Positions 23,694-31,547 of a DNA stretch of 64,000 bases are shown here, in pieces. Each line of letters opens with the position of its first letter. The first letter of the stretch is position 1. This stretch comes from Pseudomonas sp. MIACH (lineage in GTDB: Bacteria; Pseudomonadota; Gammaproteobacteria; Pseudomonadales; Pseudomonadaceae), in contig NZ_LHVO01000061.1 in NCBI RefSeq assembly GCF_001269925.1, positions 87,273 to 151,272 of the forward strand, in the 5' to 3' direction. A program made the position numbers and the translations under genes. The notes under the pieces were generated by a model. It did not search any database and had not been told where the DNA came from. It worked only from the letters and a program-made list of their open reading frames with translations.

Positions 23694-24983
23694 TTGAGCA
23701 TTCAACCCAGCACCTACTCCCCCGACATCGCGGTGCCTGCTGAAAAGCGCGTCTTCGGCGCCCGCGACCTGTTCTCCCTGTGGTTCTCCCTCGGCATCGG
23801 CCTGATGGTCCTGCAGACCGGCGCATTGCTCGCGCCGGGGCTGGGCTTGTCCGGTTCATTGCTGGCGATTTTCCTCGGCACCCTGGTCGGCGTGCTGTTG
23901 CTGGCTGCCGTCGGTGTAATCGGCAGTGACACCGGGCTGTCCGCCATGGCCGCCCTCAAGCTCAGCCTCGGGGCCAAAGGTGCGAGCCTGCCGGCGTTGC
24001 TGAACCTGCTGCAACTGATCGGCTGGGGCTCGTTCGAAATCATCGTGATGCGCGATGCCGCCAGCCTGTTGGGCGCGCGGGCGTTCAGCGACGGCAGCCT
24101 ATTGGCCAGTCCGTTGTTGTGGACACTGTTCTTCGGTGGTTTGGCGACCTTGCTGGCGGTCAGCGGGCCCTTGACGTTTGTACGGCAGATCCTGCGCAAA
24201 TGGGGCATCTGGCTGCTGCTGGCGGCCTGCCTGTGGCTGACCTGGAACCTGTTCGCCAAGGCCGATCTCGCCGCACTCTGGGCCCAGGCCGGTGACGGTT
24301 CGATGCCCTTTGCCGTCGGCTTTGATATCGCCATCGCCATGCCGCTGTCGTGGTTGCCGCTGATTGCCGATTACTCACGCTTCGGCAAGCGCGCCAAGAG
24401 TGTGTTTGGCGGTACGGCGCTGGGCTTCTTTATTGGTAATTTCTGGCTGATGAGCCTGGGCGTGGCCTACACCCTGGCGTTTGCGCCCAGCGGTGAAGTG
24501 AATGCGCTGCTGCTGGCGCTGGCCGGGGCCGGCCTGGGGATTCCGCTGTTGCTGATCCTGTTGGACGAGTCGGAAAACGCCTTTGCCGATATTCACTCGG
24601 CGGCGGTGTCCAGCGGGATTCTATTGCGCTTGAAGGTCGAGCACCTGGCCCTGGCCATCGGTGTGATCTGCACCCTGATCGCCTGTTTTGCACCGTTGGC
24701 GCAATACCAGAACTTCCTGCTGCTGATCGGCTCAGTGTTTGCGCCGTTGTTCGGCGTGGTGCTGGTGGATCATTTCATCCTGCGCCGTCGTGGTCAGGGT
24801 GTGATTGCCAGCCTGCGTTGGCCGGCACTGTTGGCCTGGCTGGGCGGCATCTCTACGTATCACCTGTTGGCCAACCTGTACCCGGAGATCGGCGCGACCC
24901 TGCCGGCGCTGGTGCTGGCAGGGCTGTTGCAGTTCATCCTGGGACGTGCCTTCAGCGGCGCGCGGGCACCAGCTCGGGCTTGA
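23694..24983 (+). CDS. cytX: Hydroxymethylpyrimidine transporter, NCS1 family
   Basis: A 429-residue membrane protein with about twelve hydrophobic helices and NCS1 (cytosine/allantoin permease) character: SLWFSLGIGLMVLQTGALL in helix 1, PLSWLPLIADYSRFGKRAKS in the middle, and DESENAFADIHSAAVS late. The start is taken as TTG 23694 (SIQPSTYSPD follows); upstream in-frame ATG codons lie in the REP element or lack ribosome sites. CytX proteins are found with thi genes and take up HMP. No second thi-box is seen upstream, so it may depend on read-through from the thiC riboswitch or be uncontrolled. The 3' end overlaps the convergent lipoprotein gene by 32 bases. Confidence 0.87.
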   Translation: MSIQPSTYSPDIAVPAEKRVFGARDLFSLWFSLGIGLMVLQTGALLAPGLGLSGSLLAIFLGTLVGVLLLAAVGVIGSDTGLSAMAALKLSLGAKGASLPALLNLLQLIGWGSFEIIVMRDAASLLGARAFSDGSLLASPLLWTLFFGGLATLLAVSGPLTFVRQILRKWGIWLLLAACLWLTWNLFAKADLAALWAQAGDGSMPFAVGFDIAIAMPLSWLPLIADYSRFGKRAKSVFGGTALGFFIGNFWLMSLGVAYTLAFAPSGEVNALLLALAGAGLGIPLLLILLDESENAFADIHSAAVSSGILLRLKVEHLALAIGVICTLIACFAPLAQYQNFLLLIGSVFAPLFGVVLVDHFILRRRGQGVIASLRWPALLAWLGGISTYHLLANLYPEIGATLPALVLAGLLQFILGRAFSGARAPARA

Positions 24984-25698
24984 GGATGCCTTCCAGGCGC
25001 GAGTAGGGAATCTGCAACTCGACATGGCCCAACGCATACGGCGCGATGGTGCTGGTGGGGTACTTGAGGATCACGCCACCATAGGTCAGCGCCACGTTCG
25101 GGGTTTTCTGGAACGGGTAGGTTTTCACGAACTCCGGTTCCAGGCTCAGGCGGGTGCTGATCAGCCAGCTGTTGTGCGCCACCTGGGCGGCTTTCCAAAA
25201 CGCGTCTTCCTTGCCTGGCAGCAGCATATCGCTCAGCCACAGGGCCTTTTGCTGCTGGCGCGAATAGTTGATGAACGCGCGGCCAGGCTCGCCATGGGTG
25301 GCGCCCTGGTCCAGGTAGCTGGACAGCTCGATGATTACCAAACCGTCATGCTGCTCGCGTACCTTGGCCTGCAAGTACATGCTGTTGCGTGGGGCGGCGG
25401 TGCTGAGGAATTGCTCGCGATAAGACTCAAGGCTCGACGGCAGCGGGTCGCCCGCGTTGGTGCGCGTCATCTCCAGCAGGCGTTGCTCGATCAACGCGTC
25501 CAGCTTGGGTTCCTTGGCAAAATGAACGGTGTCGATATTCACCAGCGGGCAATCGCTGGCGGCGCAGCCCGGCTTGCTCTGCTCGCTGGCGTCGCGGGTG
25601 GCTTCCAGCGGAGTGCGGAAGCTGGGTTGAAACAGGCTTTGGCAGGCGCCGAGGGTCAAGGCGATGCAGGCCACGGAGGCGATTTTTAAAAGCGACAT
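24952..25698 (-). CDS. RsiV/DUF3298-type lipoprotein
   Basis: A 248-residue lipoprotein starting at ATG 25698 after AAGGA. The signal peptide ends in the lipobox LTLGAC with Cys19 as the acylated residue. The mature part resembles the PdaC/SigV-anchor (DUF4163) plus DUF3298 architecture: IDTVHFAKEPKLDALIEQRL in the first half, then LVIIELSSYLDQGATHGEPG and KALWLSDMLLPGKEDAFW, and a C-terminal YGGVILKYPTSTIAPYALG with the final beta segment. Such domains occur in RsiV-like lysozyme-binding proteins, but the partner here is unknown. It is the homologue of the gene I recall as PA4972. Confidence 0.82.
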   Translation of the reverse strand: MSLLKIASVACIALTLGACQSLFQPSFRTPLEATRDASEQSKPGCAASDCPLVNIDTVHFAKEPKLDALIEQRLLEMTRTNAGDPLPSSLESYREQFLSTAAPRNSMYLQAKVREQHDGLVIIELSSYLDQGATHGEPGRAFINYSRQQQKALWLSDMLLPGKEDAFWKAAQVAHNSWLISTRLSLEPEFVKTYPFQKTPNVALTYGGVILKYPTSTIAPYALGHVELQIPYSRLEGILKPELVPARR

Positions 25699-25890
25699 GG
25701 ATGTCCTTCGTCTATCGATAAGAGCGAAATTGTGCAGCTTCGACTACCGGCGGGGCAGTCAGTTCGCCACTAAGCTGATTAGAGTGAGTTTGACGCCCGC
25801 CGTCTATCCCGGCAACTGGAAAGGGGCTGCATCCAAGGGCGCGAGCGCGTTAGGATGGCGCGAATTGCATGGGACATGATGAGGACGGAT

Positions 25891-26508
25891 ATGACGGACA
25901 TTGCGAAATCGACGCCGAGCACGATCGAAATTGTTCAGCGCGACAATGCCTATAAGGGCTTCTACCAGCTTGATCGCGTGCAACTGCGCCACGAAAAATT
26001 CGCGGGTGGCATGAGCCGAGTGATCAATCGCGAAGTCTTCGTCCGTCACGATGCCGTGTGTGTACTGCCCTACGATCCGCAGCGCGATGAGGTGGTGCTG
26101 AACGAGCAGTTCCGCATTGGGGCCTTGGGCCGTACCGACAATCCCTGGCTGATCGAGATGGTCGCTGGCCTGATCGACAAGGACGAGCAGCCGGAGGAGG
26201 TTGCACACCGCGAAGCCGAGGAGGAAGCTGGCTTGACCTTCTCCGCACTCTGGCCGATCACCAAGTATTTCCCGTCGCCCGGCGGCAGTACTGAGTTCGT
26301 GCACTTGTATCTGGGGCGTTGCGACAGCACAGGCGTCGGTGGTGTGCATGGGCTGGAAGAAGAAGCAGAAGATATCCGCGTTACGGTCTGGGCATTTGAA
26401 GACGCCCTGCAAGCCGTTCGCGACGGTAAGATTTCCAACGCAGCCAGCATTATCGCCCTGCAATGGCTTGCGCTTAATCGCGCGGAAGTGAGGGGGTTAT
26501 GGCAGTAA
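25891..26508 (+). CDS. nudF: ADP-ribose pyrophosphatase, Nudix hydrolase
   Basis: A 205-residue Nudix enzyme. ATG 25891 (MTDIAKSTPS) is six bases after GAGGA; the frame upstream has ATGs without ribosome sites. The Nudix box is complete: GLIDKDEQPEEVAHREAEEE (residues 94-113) followed by AGL, with metal-binding Glu residues in REAEEE. The following PSPGGSTEFVHLYLG is the ADP-ribose pyrophosphatase signature. It splits ADP-ribose into AMP and ribose 5-phosphate. It overlaps the DUF1249 gene by ten bases and starts the nudF-DUF1249-cpdA-yqiA-parE series. Confidence 0.94.
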   Translation: MTDIAKSTPSTIEIVQRDNAYKGFYQLDRVQLRHEKFAGGMSRVINREVFVRHDAVCVLPYDPQRDEVVLNEQFRIGALGRTDNPWLIEMVAGLIDKDEQPEEVAHREAEEEAGLTFSALWPITKYFPSPGGSTEFVHLYLGRCDSTGVGGVHGLEEEAEDIRVTVWAFEDALQAVRDGKISNAASIIALQWLALNRAEVRGLWQ

Positions 26509-26948
26509 AGGCACGGGAACGTTATCGAGTCGACCTGATCGGGCTGCAAGCCGCCTGCGAGGCCAACTATGCGCGGCTGATGCGCCTTCTGCCCGATATG
26601 CGCCACGCCCCGGAGGCGCGGCGCATTGGTGTTACCCATGGCGACCAGATGCTGGGCGTGCTGGCTCTGGAGGTCATCGTCAATTGCCCGTACACCACCA
26701 CCTTGCGCGTACGTCAGGAACACAGCCTGCCATGGCTGCCGGTGCCGCAGTTGGAAGTGCAGGTCTACCACGATGCACGAATGGCCGAAGTCATCAGCGC
26801 CGAACATGCGCGGCGCTTTCGCAGCATCTATCCTTACCCGAATGTGTTCATGCACCAGCCCGATGAGAAAGCACAGCTCAATGTGTTCCTCGGTGAATGG
26901 TTGAGCCACTGTCTGGCCCTGGGCCATGAGTTCGCAGTCGTGCGGTAG
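26499..26948 (+). CDS. DUF1249 family protein (YqiB-like)
   Basis: A 149-residue soluble protein between nudF and cpdA, the same order as E. coli yqiB between nudF and cpdA. ATG 26499 overlaps nudF. YPNVFMHQPDEKAQLNVFLGEWL at the C-terminal part (split: YPNVFMHQPDEKAQ, LNVFLGEWLSHCLALG) and CEANYARLMRLLPDM at the start are the conserved blocks. The function is not known. Conserved linkage to nudF and cpdA suggests a linked nucleotide-related role, but nothing in the sequence proves it. Confidence 0.88.
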   Translation: MAVKARERYRVDLIGLQAACEANYARLMRLLPDMRHAPEARRIGVTHGDQMLGVLALEVIVNCPYTTTLRVRQEHSLPWLPVPQLEVQVYHDARMAEVISAEHARRFRSIYPYPNVFMHQPDEKAQLNVFLGEWLSHCLALGHEFAVVR

Positions 26949-27045
26949 ATGTGAACTGCGTCTGCTTCCTGGGTTTCCTCTTTGCGTCCTGCCCCAGCAT
27001 AATCGCTCCAACTCTATATTCCTGTGATTGCCTTGGGAGAGCGCC

Positions 27046-27858
27046 TTGCCGAGCGTATCCACCTTGAACCCCGATGCTGCGCTGCTGGTGCAGCTGTCCG
27101 ACAGCCACCTGTTTGCCGAGGCCGACGGTTCGCTGTTGGGCATGAACACCCGTGACAGCCTGCAACGCGTGATCGAACGGGTGCGTCAGCAACACCCGCA
27201 CATCGACCTGATAGTGGCCACGGGGGACTTGTCCCAGGACGGTACGCTGGAGTCTTACCAGGCATTTCGTGACCTGACTCAGCAGATCGAAGCCCCGGCG
27301 CGCTGGATTCCCGGCAATCACGACGAACCGCAGATTATGGTGCACGCCGCTGCGCACAGTGACCTGCTGGAGCCCGTGGTGGATGTCGGCAACTGGCGCA
27401 TCACCCTGCTCGACTCCGCCGTGCCGGGCTCGGTGCCGGGCTACCTGCAGGATTCACAGCTGCAATTGCTGGCTCAAGCCTTGAGCGAAGCCCCTGACCG
27501 CCATCACCTGGTGTGTTTCCACCATCACCCGGTGTCCATCGGCTGTGCCTGGATGGAACCCATCGGCCTACGCAATCCAGAGGCCTTGTTTGCAGTGCTC
27601 GACCGCTTTCCGCAGGTCAAGGCGCTGCTCTGGGGCCATGTGCACCAGGAAATAGACCGCGAGCGTAATGGCGTGCGCCTGCTGGCCTCGCCGTCCACCT
27701 GCATCCAGTTCGCGCCGGGCAGCGAAGATTTCAAGGTCAGCGAGCAGGCGCCGGGCTATCGCTGGTTGCGTCTGCATGCCGACGGACGGCTGGAAACCGG
27801 GGTAGAGCGCCTGGTCGGCTTTGCATTTACGGTGGATTACGGTAGCAACGGCTACTGA
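27046..27858 (+). CDS. cpdA: 3',5'-cyclic-AMP phosphodiesterase
   Basis: A 270-residue metallophosphoesterase. The start is TTG 27046 (then PSVSTLNPD), seven bases after GGGAGA; another TTG at 27028 is less well placed. All metal-ligand blocks are visible: LLVQLSDSHLF (D-x-H), VATGDLSQDG (GD), WIPGNHDEPQ (GNHD), CFHHHPVSIG (H) and ALLWGHVHQE (GHxH). CpdA lowers cAMP and so limits Vfr/CRP signalling. The gap to the DUF1249 stop is about 97 bases, so it may have its own promoter. Confidence 0.95.
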   Translation: MPSVSTLNPDAALLVQLSDSHLFAEADGSLLGMNTRDSLQRVIERVRQQHPHIDLIVATGDLSQDGTLESYQAFRDLTQQIEAPARWIPGNHDEPQIMVHAAAHSDLLEPVVDVGNWRITLLDSAVPGSVPGYLQDSQLQLLAQALSEAPDRHHLVCFHHHPVSIGCAWMEPIGLRNPEALFAVLDRFPQVKALLWGHVHQEIDRERNGVRLLASPSTCIQFAPGSEDFKVSEQAPGYRWLRLHADGRLETGVERLVGFAFTVDYGSNGY

Positions 27859-27907
27859 GATTTACCTGTAAACTGCGCCTCTTTGGCTGAAGCACGGAGA
27901 GCCCGGC

Positions 27908-28516
27908 ATGTCCGCTTCGATCCTGTATATCCACGGTTTCAACAGCGCGCCTGCGTCCAACAAGGCCAGCCAATTGATCACCGTGATGGATGCCCTCGGC
28001 CTGGCCGATCAACTGCGCGTGCCGGCCCTGCATCACCATCCGCGTCAGGCAATTCCTCAATTGGAGGAAGCCATTGCCCAGCTGGGGCGGCCGCTGCTAG
28101 TCGGCAGCTCGCTCGGCGGCTACTATGCAACCCATCTTGCTGAGCACCATGGCCTCAAGGCGTTGCTGGTCAACCCGGCGGTCAGCCCCCATCGGATGTT
28201 CGACGGTTACCTGGGCACCCAGAAGAACCTCTACACCGATGAAACCTGGGAACTGACCCACGACCACGTCACGGCGCTGGCCGAGCTGGAAGTACCGGCT
28301 CCCCAGGATGCCGCGCGTTACCAGGTGTGGTTGCAGACGGGGGATGAAACCCTGGATTATCGCCTCGCCCAGCAGTATTACCGGGCCTGTGCCTTGCGCA
28401 TCCAGGCCGGTGGCGACCATGGTTACCAGGGGTTCGCCCAGCAATTGCCGGCGCTGTTGAGTTTTGCCGGCATTGGCGCAGATCAGTATCAATCTTTCGA
28501 TTTCTCGGCACTGTAA
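27908..28516 (+). CDS. yqiA: YqiA-type esterase (alpha/beta hydrolase)
   Basis: A 202-residue hydrolase starting at ATG 27908 after GGAG. ILYIHGFNSAPASNKAS opens the fold, the nucleophile elbow is VGSSLGGYYAT (Ser near 71), LLVNPAVSPH follows, and GGDHGYQGF near the C-terminus carries the catalytic His. It belongs to the UPF0227/YqiA family of short acyl esterases. The cpdA-yqiA-parE order is widely kept in gamma-proteobacteria. The natural ester substrate is not known. Confidence 0.9.
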   Translation: MSASILYIHGFNSAPASNKASQLITVMDALGLADQLRVPALHHHPRQAIPQLEEAIAQLGRPLLVGSSLGGYYATHLAEHHGLKALLVNPAVSPHRMFDGYLGTQKNLYTDETWELTHDHVTALAELEVPAPQDAARYQVWLQTGDETLDYRLAQQYYRACALRIQAGGDHGYQGFAQQLPALLSFAGIGADQYQSFDFSAL

Positions 28517-28570
28517 TTGCCTTGAAAATCGCAGGTTACTTTTTAATCGAACGACTCACGACGAGACCCC

Positions 28571-30475
28571 ATGGCCACTCCCAGCGCTAGCTCTTATAAC
28601 GCCGACGCCATCGAAGTCCTCTCGGGCCTCGACCCGGTGCGCAAACGCCCCGGCATGTACACCGACACCAGTCGGCCGAACCACCTTGCCCAGGAAGTCA
28701 TCGACAACAGTGTCGACGAAGCCTTGGCCGGGCACGCCAAGTCGGTGCACGTCATTCTTCACGCTGACCACTCCCTGGAAGTGTCCGACGATGGTCGTGG
28801 CATGCCCGTGGATATTCACCCGGAAGAGGGCGTGTCGGGCGTCGAGCTGATCCTCACCAAGCTGCACGCCGGCGGCAAGTTCTCCAACAAGAACTACCAG
28901 TTCTCCGGTGGCTTGCACGGTGTGGGTATTTCCGTGGTCAACGCCCTGTCGACCCTGGTGCGGGTCAAGGTCAAGCGCGACGGCAACGAGTACGAGATGA
29001 CCTTCGCCGATGGCTACAAAGCCACCGACCTGCAGGTGATCGGCACCGTTGGCAAGCGCAACACCGGCACCAGCGTGTACTTTGCGCCTGACCCTAAGTA
29101 CTTCGACTCGCCGAAATTCTCCATCAGCCGTCTCAAGCACGTGCTCAAGGCCAAGGCCGTACTGTGCCCGGGCCTGCTGGTGACCTTTGAAGACAAAGGC
29201 ACCAATGAGAAGGTCGAGTGGCACTACGAAGACGGCCTGCGCTCCTACCTGGAAGATTCCGTCAGCGATTTTGAACGCCTGCCCAACGAGCCGTTCTGCG
29301 GCAGCCTGGCGGGTAATAAGGAAGCCGTCGATTGGGCGCTGCTGTGGTTGCCCGAAGGCGGCGACAGCGTGCAGGAAAGCTACGTCAACCTGATCCCTAC
29401 CGCCCAGGGCGGCACCCACGTCAATGGTTTGCGCCAGGGCTTGCTGGATGCCATGCGCGAATTCTGCGAGTACCGCAGCCTGCTGCCGCGCGGCGTCAAG
29501 CTGGCGCCGGAAGACGTGTGGGAGCGCATTGCGTTCGTACTGTCGATGAAAATGCAGGAGCCGCAGTTCTCCGGCCAGACCAAAGAGCGCCTGTCGTCCC
29601 GCGAAGCGGCGGCGTTTGTCTCCGGTGTGGTCAAGGATGCCTTCAGCCTGTGGCTCAACGAGCACCCGGAACTGGGCCTGGCCCTGGCGGAACTGGCGAT
29701 CAACAACGCCGGCCGTCGCCTCAAGGCCAGCAAGAAAGTCGAGCGCAAGCGCATCACCCAGGGCCCGGCATTGCCCGGCAAGCTGGCCGATTGCGCCGGG
29801 CAGGACCCGATGCGCTCCGAACTGTTCCTGGTCGAAGGTGACTCCGCCGGTGGTTCCGCCAAGCAAGCGCGGGACAAGGAATTCCAGGCGATCCTGCCGT
29901 TGCGCGGCAAGATCCTCAATACCTGGGAAGTCGATGGCAGCGAAGTCCTTGCCAGTCAGGAAGTGCACAACATCGCGGTGGCCATCGGCGTCGACCCTGG
30001 CGCGGCGGACATGAGCCAGTTGCGCTACGGCAAGATCTGCATCCTCGCCGACGCCGACTCCGACGGCCTGCACATCGCGACCCTGCTGTGCGCGTTGTTC
30101 GTGCAGCACTTCCGCCCGTTGGTGGATGCCGGTCACGTCTACGTCGCCATGCCGCCGCTGTACCGGATCGACCTGGGCAAGGAGATTTTCTACGCCCTGG
30201 ACGAAGCCGAGCGCGATGGCATCCTCGACCGCCTGGTGGCCGAGAAGAAACGCGGCAAGCCACAGGTCACGCGATTCAAGGGCCTGGGTGAAATGAACCC
30301 GCCGCAACTGCGCGAAACCACCATGGACCCGAACACCCGGCGCCTGGTGCAGTTGACCTTGGAAGACTTCGCCGCCACCTCGGAAATGATGGACATGCTG
30401 CTGGCGAAGAAACGCGCACCGGACCGCAAGTCCTGGCTGGAATCCAAAGGCAACCTCGCCGAGGTTCTGGGCTGA
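28571..30475 (+). CDS. parE: DNA topoisomerase IV subunit B
   Basis: A 634-residue type IIA ATPase subunit. The GHKL ATP site shows VIDNSVDEALAGHA (about 38-51), DDGRGMPVDIH and GGLHGVGISVVNAL; the switch QTKERLSS lies near 336; the TOPRIM domain begins with LVEGDSAGGSAKQARDKEFQ (about 418-437) and ILADADSDGLHI; KRFKGLGEMNP-type text (here RFKGLGEMNPPQLRE) is near the end. With ParC it decatenates daughter chromosomes. It ends with TGATG, so the next gene is coupled to it. Confidence 0.97.
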   Translation: MATPSASSYNADAIEVLSGLDPVRKRPGMYTDTSRPNHLAQEVIDNSVDEALAGHAKSVHVILHADHSLEVSDDGRGMPVDIHPEEGVSGVELILTKLHAGGKFSNKNYQFSGGLHGVGISVVNALSTLVRVKVKRDGNEYEMTFADGYKATDLQVIGTVGKRNTGTSVYFAPDPKYFDSPKFSISRLKHVLKAKAVLCPGLLVTFEDKGTNEKVEWHYEDGLRSYLEDSVSDFERLPNEPFCGSLAGNKEAVDWALLWLPEGGDSVQESYVNLIPTAQGGTHVNGLRQGLLDAMREFCEYRSLLPRGVKLAPEDVWERIAFVLSMKMQEPQFSGQTKERLSSREAAAFVSGVVKDAFSLWLNEHPELGLALAELAINNAGRRLKASKKVERKRITQGPALPGKLADCAGQDPMRSELFLVEGDSAGGSAKQARDKEFQAILPLRGKILNTWEVDGSEVLASQEVHNIAVAIGVDPGAADMSQLRYGKICILADADSDGLHIATLLCALFVQHFRPLVDAGHVYVAMPPLYRIDLGKEIFYALDEAERDGILDRLVAEKKRGKPQVTRFKGLGEMNPPQLRETTMDPNTRRLVQLTLEDFAATSEMMDMLLAKKRAPDRKSWLESKGNLAEVLG

Positions 30476-31470
30476 TGCGCACAGGTTTCGCCCTGGCGAT
30501 CCTGATGTTGAGCGGGCTGGTAGCGACTCAGGTCGCCGCTGCGCCCGTGGCTGAGCTCACGCTGGTGTCCGAACATCCGGTGGACGGCATGCGCGGCGGG
30601 AACCTCTCGGGGCTGGCGCTGTGTGGCAAGGAGCTGTGGACGGTTTCCGATCGTGATGACGACCAGATCTATCGGCTTGATATCAGTGCGCCGACCTGGC
30701 AAGCCGAAACGGTAAAAATCGATGTACCGCCGGTGCCGGAGTCCGGGCTGCCCTGGGGGCTGCGTTCGCGCACCAAGGCCGCTTCGTTCATTCGTGGTGG
30801 CGACCTGGATTTTGAAGGCATCAGCTGCGATGCCGCGGGTAATCGCTACATTGTCAGTGAAGCCCATGCGGCGGTGCTGAGAGTGCCGGTGAACGGTGCG
30901 CCGGAATGGTTGAAGATCGCCCCGAGCATGGTGCGCGAAGCCAGGGCCAGTGGCATGTTGCTGCACTTCAACGCCTTGTTCGAGGGCTTGGCGATCAACC
31001 CCGAAGGTAATCAGATCTGGCTGGCTGCGGAGCGTGAGCGGCGCGGCCTCATCTCCATCAAGCGCCCGCAAAGCGTGTGGGATTGTGACGGCCCCTGCGT
31101 GTTGCTGAGCGAGGCTGGCCAGGAAATGCAGCCGGCCAAGTTCACTAATGCCAAGGCGGTGTCCAAGGATTTCGCCGACCTCGCGCTGTTCAACGGCAAA
31201 CTGTTTACCCTGGAGCGCAATGCGTTTCAGATATGCCGGCGCGATGCGGTCACGGCCAAGGTCGAGTTGTGCTGGTCGTTCGCCGACGAAACCCTGACGC
31301 CCGAACGCCGTTATGCCCAACCTTACGGTCTGGCCGAAGCCCTGGTGATCGACGCCGAGGGTGCCTGGCTGGGCATCGACAACAATTTCGGCCCCCGCGC
31401 CGATGGTGAAAAACGCCCCGTGGTCTATCGTTTCGCCGCCCCTGCCGGTGGCTGGAGCGCCCAGCCATGA
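30475..31470 (+). CDS. Secreted esterase-like/phytase-like protein
   Basis: A 331-residue protein starting at ATG 30475, which shares its A with the parE stop. A signal peptide is clear (MRTGFALAILMLSGLVATQV, cleaved after AAA near 23). The rest looks like the 'esterase-like activity of phytase' beta-propeller family: GNLSGLALCGKELWTVSDRD, DLDFEGISCDAAGNRYIVSE, FNALFEGLAINPEGNQIWLA and AEALVIDAEGAWLGIDNNFG each begin a blade. It probably works in the periplasm. Why it sits between parE and parC is unclear, but the arrangement occurs in other pseudomonads. A real enzymatic activity is not shown by the sequence. Confidence 0.82.
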   Translation: MRTGFALAILMLSGLVATQVAAAPVAELTLVSEHPVDGMRGGNLSGLALCGKELWTVSDRDDDQIYRLDISAPTWQAETVKIDVPPVPESGLPWGLRSRTKAASFIRGGDLDFEGISCDAAGNRYIVSEAHAAVLRVPVNGAPEWLKIAPSMVREARASGMLLHFNALFEGLAINPEGNQIWLAAERERRGLISIKRPQSVWDCDGPCVLLSEAGQEMQPAKFTNAKAVSKDFADLALFNGKLFTLERNAFQICRRDAVTAKVELCWSFADETLTPERRYAQPYGLAEALVIDAEGAWLGIDNNFGPRADGEKRPVVYRFAAPAGGWSAQP

Positions 31471-31547
31471 GCCGCTATTTTTTTGAATCGATCCGGCGCG
31501 GCGGCATTTCCGCTACGCCTTACCAAACAATGATGAGGCCCGCATGA
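31467..31547 (+). CDS. Candidate 26-codon ORF between the esterase-like gene and parC
   Basis: An ATG at 31467 overlaps the esterase-like stop as ATGA and opens a 26-codon frame (MSRYFFESIRRGGISATPYQ then TMMRPA) whose TGA overlaps the parC ATG, again as ATGA. The parC ribosome site (TGAGG) lies inside it. Overlaps at both ends are what coupled translation would produce; the ORF may be a coupling leader rather than a functional peptide. The N-terminal half is amphipathic and basic. No family is recognised. Confidence 0.4.
   Translation: MSRYFFESIRRGGISATPYQTMMRPA

Noticed and set aside
28556..30307. A 583-codon minus-strand frame opposite parE
   Set aside because: Shadow of parE, with no ribosome site or recognisable domain.
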